Assembly: GCA_015904075.1 (NCBI GenBank)
Contig: JABMDH010000010.1
Location: 1-7,639 of the forward strand
Direction of reading: 5' to 3'
DNA from: Nitrospira sp.
GTDB taxonomy: Bacteria > Nitrospirota > Nitrospiria > Nitrospirales > Nitrospiraceae
Length of the DNA: 7,639 nucleotides
A program made the translations under genes and the position numbers. How positions within the stretch are numbered: the stretch's first letter is position 1; every line of letters begins with the position of its first letter. A model generated the notes under the pieces. The model had not been told where the DNA came from. It searched no databases and saw only the letters and a list, made by a program, of their open reading frames with translations. Positions 1 to 5,131 of the stretch are shown in pieces.

Positions 1-136
1 AATGTATCCGGGCATGGCGAAGACCGCCCGCGAAGAGGGGTTCGCCGAGTTGGCTGAATGGTTTGAGACGCTGGCGAAAGCCGAGCGTTCGCATGCCAAT
101 CGGTTCCAGAAGGGGCTCGACGGTCTGAAGGGTTAG
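1..136 (+). CDS. Rubrerythrin-type diiron protein, C-terminal end (partial)
   Basis: This is the last 44 codons of a gene that begins before the window; the frame is open from base 2 to the TAG at 134-136. The visible residues read [20 protein letters not shown] and continue into [15 protein letters not shown]. The E-R-S-H is an ExxH diiron-ligand motif of the kind that closes the four-helix bundle of rubrerythrins. The protein stops about 12 residues after that motif, so there is no C-terminal rubredoxin domain with CxxC pairs; it would be the short, bundle-only form. Rubrerythrins act in the cytoplasm and usually reduce hydrogen peroxide with electrons from a small redox partner. A strong terminator follows, and the next two genes (Fe-S protein and DUF3501) are common companions of such rubrerythrins, which supports the call. 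The N-terminal half cannot be seen. Confidence 0.8.
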   Translation, partial: MYPGMAKTAREEGFAELAEWFETLAKAERSHANRFQKGLDGLKG

Positions 137-160
137 TCCGTTTCATTGATGTCGATACGA

Positions 161-198
161 GGGTGGACTGGGGTAACCTAGTCCACCCTTTTCTTTTT
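161..198 (+). terminator. Rho-independent terminator after the rubrerythrin gene
   Basis: A perfect 9-bp stem (GGGTGGACT at 161-169 with AGTCCACCC at 180-188) has a 10-nt loop. It is followed at once by a T-rich tract, TTTTCTTTTT, at 189-198. It lies 25 bases after the rubrerythrin stop. It separates that gene from the Fe-S/DUF3501 pair, though some read-through is possible because no strong promoter is obvious between here and 241. Confidence 0.85.
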
Positions 199-202
199 CG
201 AT

Positions 203-238
203 CTTGTATTCAGGGGGAATCCCAAGGGACAATACAAG
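203..238 (+). promoter_or_regulatory. Hairpin bracketing the ribosome-binding region of the Fe-S protein gene
   Basis: A perfect 8-bp inverted repeat (CTTGTATT at 203-210, AATACAAG at 231-238) encloses 20 bases. These hold a possible inner stem (GGG and CCC around GAAT) and the purine-rich AAGGGA at 224-229, the best Shine-Dalgarno candidate for the GTG at 241. The stem ends two bases before the start codon. It may mask or present the ribosome-binding site. It has no T-tract of its own, so it is unlikely to be a terminator. Confidence 0.45.
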
Positions 239-240
239 CT

Positions 241-1545
241 GTGAATGGCTTAAGTTTGCTGAACCCCATCGACGCGACACGCCTCCAGAAGGAGACGCAG
301 CGGATTTATGAGGTGTGCGACGGCTGCCGCCGTTGTTTTAACCTCTGTCCGTCGTTCAATACGCTGCTCGACGGCATCGATTCGTACGAAGGCGACGTCG
401 CCAAGTTGACGCAGGTCGATCACCACCGGATCGTCGATGAATGTTACTACTGCAAGCTCTGTTACAACCATTGCCCGTACACGCCCCCGCATCAGTATGC
501 GTTGGATTTTCCACGTCTGATGATCGCATGGAAAAAGCATCTGGCGGAGACCAGGGGCGTATCCTGGCGGGATCGATGGCTGATCAAGACGGACATGCTC
601 GGTACGATCGGCAGCACGTTGGCTCCTCTGATCAATTGGCTCCTCAGCGTCCGTATCGTTCGTTTAATCGGGGAGGCTATTGCAGGGGTGCACCGGGATC
701 GTCACGTCTTGAACTTTTCATCCGAGACCTTTGCCCGTTGGTGGAGCCGGCGTGGCGGGGCGCAGGTGGCAGAAGCCGGGGCGAGAAAAGTGGCGCTGTT
801 CGGCAGTTGCCTGGTGAACTACCAAGCGTCCGATGTGGGGAAGGCCACCGTTCAGGTACTGGAGAAGAACGGGGTCCATGTGGTCATGCCGGAACAGCGC
901 TGTTGCGGCATGCCGTCATTCGACATTGGTGATACGAAGTCGATTCAACAGGCTGCTGCGGCGAATGTCGCATCGTTTCTCCCGTGGGTTGAGAAAGGGT
1001 ATGACATTGTCGTGCCGACCGCCAGCTGCAGTCTCATGTGGAAGCGCGAATACCCGGAGGTCGTCGGCGGGGAGGCAGTCAAGAAAGCCGCCGAACGGAC
1101 CTTCGATGTATGTGAGTACCTGATGAAGCTGAAGCGTGACGGCGTGCTGGCGACGGATTTTCAGCACAACCCAGGCCGCGTCGCGTATCAGATTCCTTGT
1201 CATCTCAGAGACCAAAACATCGGCTTTAAGTCCAAAGAGTTGATGGAATGTGCCGGTGCGCAGGTCGATGTGATCGAAAAATGTTCGGGGCATGACGGCG
1301 CATGGTCTGCAAAAACGGAGTTCTTCTCGCTCTCGATGAAAATCGCAGGGAAGGCCGTGCGGGCGATCGAGCAGGCTCCGGCTGATCGTGTCGCATCCGA
1401 TTGCCCGCTGGCCGGATTGCAGTTGGATCAGGCCGGGGCTTCGGCACACGTGGGAGGCAAGGCGTCTCTTCATCCTATTCAGATCGTCCGTGATGCCTAC
1501 GGGTTGCCGTCAACCGGATCGTCAGTCGTCAAACATCAACCGTGA
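241..1545 (+). CDS. GlpC/HdrD-like iron-sulfur protein with two CCG-type domains
   Basis: The predicted protein is 434 aa and is likely a cytoplasmic or membrane-associated electron carrier related to heterodisulfide reductase subunit D and anaerobic glycerol-3-phosphate dehydrogenase subunit C. Two [4Fe-4S] motifs are at C26-C29-C32-C36 and C68-C71-C74-C78, each ending CP. A linker (about 109-150) is hydrophobic, as in GlpC relatives. The first cysteine-rich domain has C190 and then CCGMP at C221-C222. The second has C320 and then C348-S349-G350, so it reads CSG instead of CCG. I start at GTG 241, because the open frame upstream (to GTG 163) runs through the terminator. AAGGGA at 224-229 can serve as the ribosome-binding site, with rather long spacing. 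The DUF3501 gene follows 15 bases after the stop, so the two are surely co-transcribed. With rubrerythrin upstream, it plausibly passes electrons to or from a peroxide-handling system; the substrate is unknown. Confidence 0.87.
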   Translation: MNGLSLLNPIDATRLQKETQRIYEVCDGCRRCFNLCPSFNTLLDGIDSYEGDVAKLTQVDHHRIVDECYYCKLCYNHCPYTPPHQYALDFPRLMIAWKKHLAETRGVSWRDRWLIKTDMLGTIGSTLAPLINWLLSVRIVRLIGEAIAGVHRDRHVLNFSSETFARWWSRRGGAQVAEAGARKVALFGSCLVNYQASDVGKATVQVLEKNGVHVVMPEQRCCGMPSFDIGDTKSIQQAAAANVASFLPWVEKGYDIVVPTASCSLMWKREYPEVVGGEAVKKAAERTFDVCEYLMKLKRDGVLATDFQHNPGRVAYQIPCHLRDQNIGFKSKELMECAGAQVDVIEKCSGHDGAWSAKTEFFSLSMKIAGKAVRAIEQAPADRVASDCPLAGLQLDQAGASAHVGGKASLHPIQIVRDAYGLPSTGSSVVKHQP

Positions 1546-1560
1546 AATGCAGGATAGGCG

Positions 1561-2157
1561 ATGAAGCAGCTGATACAGACAGATCTCTTATCCACAACCG
1601 ACTATGAGCGTCAACGAGAGTCGTTCCGTGCGCGGATCATCGAGTTGAAGCGCCGCCGGCGGATTGCTCTCGGCCCGTTGATGACGGTGGTGTTCGAGAA
1701 CCGAGACACCTTGCTGTTTCAGATCCAAGAGATGGTTCGGGTCGAGCACATCGTCGAGCCTTCAAAGATCCAAAATGAGTTAGATGTGTACAATGCACTG
1801 TTGCCGGCGGCTGGTGAATTGAGCGCGACTCTCTTGATCGAAATCACCGAGGAAGCCATGATGAAACATTGGCTTGATCAGTTCATGGGACTTGATCATG
1901 GAGAGAAGGTGGCGATCGTGGCCGGGGGTGAGCGGGCCTTCGGGGAATTTGAAGGAGGTCACAGCCACGAAACCAAGATCAGCGCGGTGCATTTCGTCAG
2001 ATTTCGTCCGACGATATCCATGCACTCGGCGATCGCCGATCTTCGCCAGCCGGTGATGCTTACGGTGGATCATGGCGAATACCACGTTCACACGGCTGTG
2101 CCAGGCAGTATGAGAGAGGAATGGCTTTCCGACTTAAATCAAACGTGTTCGTTGTGA
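1561..2157 (+). CDS. DUF3501 family protein
   Basis: The 198-aa protein starts at ATG 1561, preceded by the purine-rich AGGATAGG. The family is recognised from the N-terminal half: a basic helix (residues about 21-37, ending KRRRRIALGP), then FQIQEMVRVEHI (about 53-64), then an ELDVYNALLPAAGELSATLL stretch (about 73-92). The C-terminal half is rich in beta-type sequence and contains two histidine clusters, GGHSHETK near 132-139 and DHGEYHVH near 170-177, that could bind metal. There is no signal peptide or membrane segment. The biochemical role of DUF3501 is not established. The gene is typically found next to rubrerythrin and CCG-domain Fe-S genes, exactly as here, so it is probably an accessory part of that redox unit. 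Its conservation with those partners is known family context; any metal role is my inference. Confidence 0.88.
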   Translation: MKQLIQTDLLSTTDYERQRESFRARIIELKRRRRIALGPLMTVVFENRDTLLFQIQEMVRVEHIVEPSKIQNELDVYNALLPAAGELSATLLIEITEEAMMKHWLDQFMGLDHGEKVAIVAGGERAFGEFEGGHSHETKISAVHFVRFRPTISMHSAIADLRQPVMLTVDHGEYHVHTAVPGSMREEWLSDLNQTCSL

Positions 2158-2180
2158 GCGGTGAGTTCTGAGTCCGGCGT

Positions 2181-2205
2181 GGCGTTCGTGGCCGCAACGA
2201 ACGCC
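2181..2205 (+). terminator. Hairpin after DUF3501, possible weak terminator
   Basis: A perfect 9-bp stem (GGCGTTCGT at 2181-2189, ACGAACGCC at 2197-2205) has a 7-nt loop and begins 23 bases after the DUF3501 stop. No T-tract follows; the sequence continues into AT-rich TCATAATTAAAA, which could instead be part of a promoter for the next gene. It may be a factor-dependent terminator or an RNA-stabilising hairpin. Confidence 0.4.
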
Positions 2206-2239
2206 GCCGCCTCATAATTAAAACGTGCGGTCCGCAACC

Positions 2240-2992
2240 ATGTCTTCTATCTTACTAACCAAGCGCATCGAATTTTCCTCGTCCCACCGCTACATCAAGC
2301 CGGAGTGGGATGAAGCCAGGAACCGCGCGACGTTCGGCCTCTGTTACAACCCGCCTGCCCACGGCCACAATTATCTACTTGAAGTCACCGTCTCCGGCGA
2401 GATCGACCCGCAGACGGGCATGGTCGTCAATCTGTTCGATCTGAAGCGGGTGCTGCTCGACGTGATCGAAGAGTTCGATCACAAGAATCTGAATCTCGAC
2501 ATGCCCTATTTCAAAGATCGAATTCCCACATCGGAAAACCTGGCGTCTGTGCTGTGGGCGAAGCTGGTTCCTCAGCAGGACATCGGGACGCTCCATACGG
2601 TCCGCTTGTGCGAGGACGAGGATCTCTCTGCCGAAGTGACAGCGGCAGCGGGATTGGATGTTGCGGCCGTCACCCGGCGCTATTCATTCACGGCCATTCA
2701 GGACGGCAGTCAAGGCCGTGAATGGGATTGTTTCATCACGGTCAGTGGCCCGATCGATTCGACAACCGGCATGGTGACCGATATCGGCGCGCTGGATCGC
2801 TTGGTGCGTGAGAGAGTGGTGAAGGTCTTTGATCGTCAGGATCTTCGCCGGGTGTTCGGTGTCGAGCAAGTCACGGGCGGGCAGCTTGCCGAACGGATTT
2901 GGAACTCGCTCGCCTCTGATATCGTGTCCGGTCAACTTGCCAATGTCCGTCTAGTCCAGTCACGCGACCTCTCCTTCGACTACGCGGGGTGA
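2240..2992 (+). CDS. 6-pyruvoyl-tetrahydropterin synthase/QueD-family protein with a degenerate second domain
   Basis: The 250-aa cytoplasmic protein is built from two tandem T-fold units. Unit 1 (residues 1 to about 135) carries the family signature: H16 in FSSSHRY and H41 and H43 in HGHNY as zinc ligands, C35 six residues before H41 as the likely catalytic cysteine, FDHKNLN (D80-H81), PTSEN (96-100) and E125 as likely pterin-binding glutamate. Unit 2 (about 145-250) repeats the landmarks in altered form: YSFTAIQ for the first histidine strand, FDRQDL for FDHKNL, VTGGQLAERIW for PTSENLASVLW, and no HGH. It has therefore lost zinc binding and is probably structural. The active unit could make a tetrahydropterin or 6-carboxytetrahydropterin (queuosine route); which one cannot be decided from sequence alone. 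ATG 2240 is preferred to GTG 2225 because the family core begins directly after it. Neither has a good Shine-Dalgarno. The gene stands alone and converges on the next gene. Confidence 0.85.
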   Translation: MSSILLTKRIEFSSSHRYIKPEWDEARNRATFGLCYNPPAHGHNYLLEVTVSGEIDPQTGMVVNLFDLKRVLLDVIEEFDHKNLNLDMPYFKDRIPTSENLASVLWAKLVPQQDIGTLHTVRLCEDEDLSAEVTAAAGLDVAAVTRRYSFTAIQDGSQGREWDCFITVSGPIDSTTGMVTDIGALDRLVRERVVKVFDRQDLRRVFGVEQVTGGQLAERIWNSLASDIVSGQLANVRLVQSRDLSFDYAG

Positions 2993-3129
2993 ACAAGCGT
3001 TCTCCGGCTCTGTCCCCCCTGCTCATCGCATTTTCGTCGAATGAAAGTGGTTCGGTTGAACCAGAACCAGCCCGACAATGCCACAGAGCAGGGCTGATTG
3101 TTACGGAGTCCCGTCGAGAGCGATTTCTT
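2993..3129. other. Convergent intergenic gap with several short inverted repeats
   Basis: This 137-bp gap lies between two genes that end towards each other. It contains TGGTTC/GAACCA (3048-3053, 3058-3063, 4-nt loop), CAGCCC/GGGCTG (3068-3073, 3091-3096) and a longer-range CCCTGCTC/GAGCAGGG pair (3017-3024, 3086-3093). These are mutually exclusive in part. None has a good T-tract on either strand, so they are at best weak bidirectional terminators. I see no gene here. Confidence 0.3.
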
Positions 3130-3561
3130 CTACCCTCTTTTGTTTGGTAGTAGCTTCTGGCTGAGCGGGGTAAAGCGGGCGGCGTGGGCCTCCTGGTTTG
3201 GCAACTTGAGAAAGACCATGATCCCGGTATCCTGGTTGACCGTAAATGCACCGGTCCCCGTCAGCTGGTTGTCACCGGATGGTTCCAACACCACTTCAAT
3301 TCTGGCCTTTTCAAATCCTTGCTGGATAGTGGCCTTGGCTTTCGCCCCTTCAGTGGGGATGGCCTTGTCCGCATGGTCTGTCACGTACAGGACCAGTTCT
3401 CCGCTCTTGGCGACCAGTTCCAGGTGATACGGTCCCGCGGCAAGTGCTTGCCCGCCGTGAAGCGGCTTCACCACTTCGTCGCGTTTTGCCTTATGAGCTT
3501 CCACCGGCACTGAGCAGATCAGCAGTACACCAAGGACAAGATGACCCAGCAGATGTTTCAT
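3130..3561 (-). CDS. Secreted HGG/YVTDHAD protein, paralog A
   Basis: The 143-aa protein starts at ATG 3561 with a good Shine-Dalgarno (GAGGAGA) just upstream. Residues 1-22 form a Sec signal peptide (MKHLLGHLVLGVLLICSVPVEA, cut before HKAKRDE). The cysteine does not sit in a lipobox, so it should be a free periplasmic protein of about 120 residues. The mature part is one small beta-rich domain with PLHGGQ, GPYHLELVAKSGEL, LYVTDHAD, GDNQLTGTG and MVFLKLPNQEAHAARF. It is clearly paralogous to the gene just upstream (3619-4107), with the same landmarks in the same order. Short HGG plus ELV.. and lYvtD motifs resemble segments seen near metal-efflux adaptor proteins, and the histidines suggest metal binding, but I do not recognise a named family. 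It is probably the second gene of a two-gene unit, 57 bases after its paralog. Confidence 0.8.
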   Translation of the reverse strand: MKHLLGHLVLGVLLICSVPVEAHKAKRDEVVKPLHGGQALAAGPYHLELVAKSGELVLYVTDHADKAIPTEGAKAKATIQQGFEKARIEVVLEPSGDNQLTGTGAFTVNQDTGIMVFLKLPNQEAHAARFTPLSQKLLPNKRG

Positions 3562-3596
3562 AGTCGGTTCTCCTCAAAATCCCGTTCTGTATGGAT

Positions 3597-3621
3597 TGAT
3601 GGGGCCGGATACCGGCCATCA
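3597..3621 (-). other. Hairpin between the two secreted paralogs
   Basis: TGAT plus GGCCGG (3597-3600, 3603-3608) pairs with CCGGCC plus ATCA (3612-3617, 3618-3621), with a 3-nt loop and a 2-nt bulge. It overlaps the stop codon of the upstream paralog (read on the - strand). There is no T-tract downstream on the - strand, so full termination is unlikely; an mRNA-processing or differential-stability hairpin inside the operon is more plausible. Confidence 0.4.
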
Positions 3622-4107
3622 ATGCTTCGGCGTGTGGTGGTGATGGTGGTGCTCTGTGCCGTCGGTTGCAGACGTTCCCTCTTGGGACTTCACACTCGGT
3701 TCGGCCTTCGGCTTAAGCGGGATGAAACGGGCAGAGTGTGCATCATGATTCGGCAGTTTCATGAAGACGATCACGACGGTATTCGGCATGAGCGAAAAGA
3801 CGCCGGATCCTTTAAGCATATTGTCCCCAACCGGGTGGAGATGAACCTGAGTTCTGGTCTGGCCCGTTTCAACGGTGGCTTTGGCCAGGCCGCCGTCTAC
3901 GCTGATCTTCGTATCCGCATGATCCGTCACGTACACGGTGAGTTCCCCTTCCTTCGCAACCAGCTCCACATGAAACGGACCGGTCATGCGCAATTGCCCG
4001 CCATGAGGCGCCTCAACCGCTTCAAAATATTCGTCCGTATGCGCCAAGGCCGGCGACGATACAGCCAATATCAAGACGGCGATCATTCCACCGATTGTGT
4101 TGTTCAT
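3619..4107 (-). CDS. Secreted HGG/YVTDHAD protein, paralog B, with natural hexahistidine tail
   Basis: The 162-aa protein starts at ATG 4107, eight bases from GAGGAG; the in-frame TTG at 4113 is too close to that site. Residues 1-22 are a Sec signal peptide ending SSPALA before HTDEYF. The mature domain repeats paralog A: APHGGQ, GPFHVELVAKEGEL, VYVTDHAD, GDNMLKGSG, IVFMKLPNHDAHSARF. It differs by a hydrophilic C-terminal extension of about 30 residues that ends TEHHHHHHTPKH. The six histidine codons are at 3634-3651 (five CAC, one CAT). A periplasmic domain with a histidine tail suggests binding of a transition metal such as nickel, copper or zinc, but no activity can be assigned. It is first in a two-gene unit with paralog A and has a candidate promoter at 4185-4214. 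The pair probably arose by local duplication followed by gain or loss of the tail. Confidence 0.82.
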   Translation of the reverse strand: MNNTIGGMIAVLILAVSSPALAHTDEYFEAVEAPHGGQLRMTGPFHVELVAKEGELTVYVTDHADTKISVDGGLAKATVETGQTRTQVHLHPVGDNMLKGSGVFSLMPNTVVIVFMKLPNHDAHSARFIPLKPKAEPSVKSQEGTSATDGTEHHHHHHTPKH

Positions 4108-4184
4108 GCGCAAGGCTCCTCAAGAAGTTCAAGCGGTATCAGGTTGCGGATTTCCCGCCGGCGCCGGGCTTCCATTTTTGAATT

Positions 4185-4214
4185 ACCATATCGATATGTC
4201 ACGACAGATGTCAA
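4185..4214 (-). promoter_or_regulatory. Candidate promoter with palindromic operator for the secreted paralog pair
   Basis: On the - strand a perfect TTGACA (4214-4209) is followed after 18 bases by TATGGT (4190-4185), matching the -10 consensus at four of six positions. A perfect 12-bp palindrome, CATATCGATATG (4187-4198), straddles the spacer and -10, and TGTC/GACA half-sites (4197-4200, 4203-4206) lie in the spacer. Dyads in this position are typical of repressor or MerR/ArsR-type operators. No regulator gene is visible in the window. Confidence 0.45.
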
Positions 4215-4256
4215 AGGCGGAGAAGGCGTCGGATTCGTGGCGATGGGAGGACAGTT

Positions 4257-4589
4257 TTATTTCAGCAGATGATCGTTGATCAGTGCGGCGAGTTCGGCAG
4301 GTTCAACGACGCCTTCGCGCGTCAGGAGCAACTTGCCGTGGGCGAAGAAATGGGTGGTTGGGTATGTCTCGAACGTATGGGCTTTCTTGATCTCGCGGCA
4401 GCGGCCGGGCACATGCATCTTGGCCTTGCCCACTTTGATAGATGGGAATTGCGCGGCGGTGGCTTCCAGAATCGGGTCGTAGGTGATGCAGGGCTCGCAG
4501 GTCGCGAGCCCGTACGCCACGACCGCGCCGGCGCTGTCGGTGAATTCCTTGTAATTCTCGTCTCTGACGTCTTGAACTGTACCAGACAT
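4257..4589 (-). CDS. Thioredoxin-like protein with CEPC active site
   Basis: The 110-aa protein has the size of a classical thioredoxin and no signal peptide, so it should be cytoplasmic. The redox motif is C31-E-P-C34 in GLATCEPCITYDP, at the end of the second strand, replacing the usual WCGPC. The cis-proline is P77 in TYPTTHFF, correctly spaced, and the C-terminal strand and helix (KLLLTREGVVEPAELAALINDHLLK) are typical. There is an extra cysteine at C64. It would exchange disulfides with a partner protein. Its position 71 bases downstream of the peroxiredoxin gene on the same strand suggests it may reduce that peroxiredoxin. I start at ATG 4589: the longer open frame to 4643 merely translates the intergenic hairpin. 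The Shine-Dalgarno is poor, so translation may depend on coupling or on that upstream structure. Confidence 0.82.
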   Translation of the reverse strand: MSGTVQDVRDENYKEFTDSAGAVVAYGLATCEPCITYDPILEATAAQFPSIKVGKAKMHVPGRCREIKKAHTFETYPTTHFFAHGKLLLTREGVVEPAELAALINDHLLK

Positions 4590-4596
4590 AGTAACC

Positions 4597-4656
4597 AGTG
4601 CTGAGTACTGAGACCGGAGAGGACTTCTCTCCAATCTCAGCACTCAGCTCTCAGCA
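4597..4656 (-). repeat. Intergenic hairpin-forming CTCAGCA repeat between peroxiredoxin and thioredoxin-like genes
   Basis: AGTGCTGAG (4597-4605) pairs with CTCAGCACT (4636-4644). Inside, GGAGAG (4616-4621) pairs with CTCTCC (4627-4632) around a 5-nt loop. The right arm carries three 7-base steps: CTCAGCA, CTCAGCT, CTCAGCA (4636-4656 region). It fills nearly all of the 71-bp gap between the two genes. It looks like a small structured repeat element that may occur elsewhere in the genome and may tune expression of the downstream gene. I cannot see other copies in this window. Confidence 0.5.
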
Positions 4657-4660
4657 TTTC

Positions 4661-5131
4661 CTAGCTCAGTTTGGCGAGTGCGCTGAGGATTTCGTTGTCC
4701 TCACGCGCTACCTTGATCTCTTGTACCTTCACGTAGGCGACCTTGCCGTTCTTGTCGACGATGACGGTTGCACGCTTCGAACAGTTCAACGGCTCAAAAT
4801 AGAGGCCATAGCCCTTGGCTGTGGTCCGATGCACGTCCGACAACAACCGATGCTTGAGGTCCATGGAGTCGGCCCAAGCCTTGTGCGAGAAAAAGCTGTC
4901 GCAGCTGATGCCGAACAGTTCTGCGTTGGCCGATTGGAACTTGGGGAAGTCATCGGTCAAACACTTGTTCTCGCCCTGACACACGGGGCTCCAGTCCAAC
5001 GGGTAGAAGCAGAGCACGACATTCTTCTGGCCCTTAAAGTCGCTCAACTTCACGTCCTTCTGATCCTGGTCCTTCAAGTTGAAATCCGGTGCGGTATCGC
5101 CCACTTTAATTTCTGCAGCTACGTCGCTCAT
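4661..5131 (-). CDS. Peroxiredoxin (AhpC/TSA family)
   Basis: The 156-aa cytoplasmic enzyme reduces hydrogen peroxide or organic hydroperoxides with a cysteine thiol. The N-terminal [12 protein letters not shown] and the active-site loop [13 protein letters not shown] mark the family; the peroxidatic cysteine is C51, in the P-x-D-[FW]-[ST]-x-x-C pattern. The active-site arginine is in the [11 protein letters not shown] strand near 117-127. Further cysteines are C57 (C-x5-C with C51), C77 in GISCDS and C117. The resolving partner is therefore unclear: it could be a 1-Cys or an atypical 2-Cys enzyme. The start ATG 5131 has a near-perfect Shine-Dalgarno (AAGGAGGA, 5145-5138 on the - strand) and a promoter further up. 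The thioredoxin-like gene follows and may supply electrons. Its first 61 codons are duplicated in the neighbouring chimeric gene with only about four base changes. Confidence 0.93.
   Translation of the reverse strand: MSDVAAEIKVGDTAPDFNLKDQDQKDVKLSDFKGQKNVVLCFYPLDWSPVCQGENKCLTDDFPKFQSANAELFGISCDSFFSHKAWADSMDLKHRLLSDVHRTTAKGYGLYFEPLNCSKRATVIVDKNGKVAYVKVQEIKVAREDNEILSALAKLS

Noticed and set aside
163..240. N-terminal extension of the Fe-S protein to GTG 163
   Set aside because: This stretch is the terminator stem and T-tract plus the leader hairpin. GTG 163 lies inside the stem, and the extension does not look like family sequence.
3496..3561. Lipoprotein signal in paralog A because of the cysteine in LLICSVP
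   Set aside because: The residue before the cysteine is isoleucine, which does not satisfy the lipobox; cleavage after VEA is the better fit.
4158..4167. CCGGCGCCGG palindrome as a terminator or operator
   Set aside because: A GC-only 10-mer with no T-tract and no spacing relation to a gene end; it could occur by chance in GC-rich DNA.
3541..4272. 243-aa open frame on the + strand opposite the secreted paralogs
   Set aside because: It is antisense to two well-supported genes with signal peptides, Shine-Dalgarno sites and mutual homology. Its own sequence is arginine-rich and lacks recognisable motifs.
4590..4643. 18-residue N-terminal extension of the thioredoxin-like protein
   Set aside because: It translates the intergenic hairpin repeat and does not fit the thioredoxin fold start; ATG 4589 gives a standard length.
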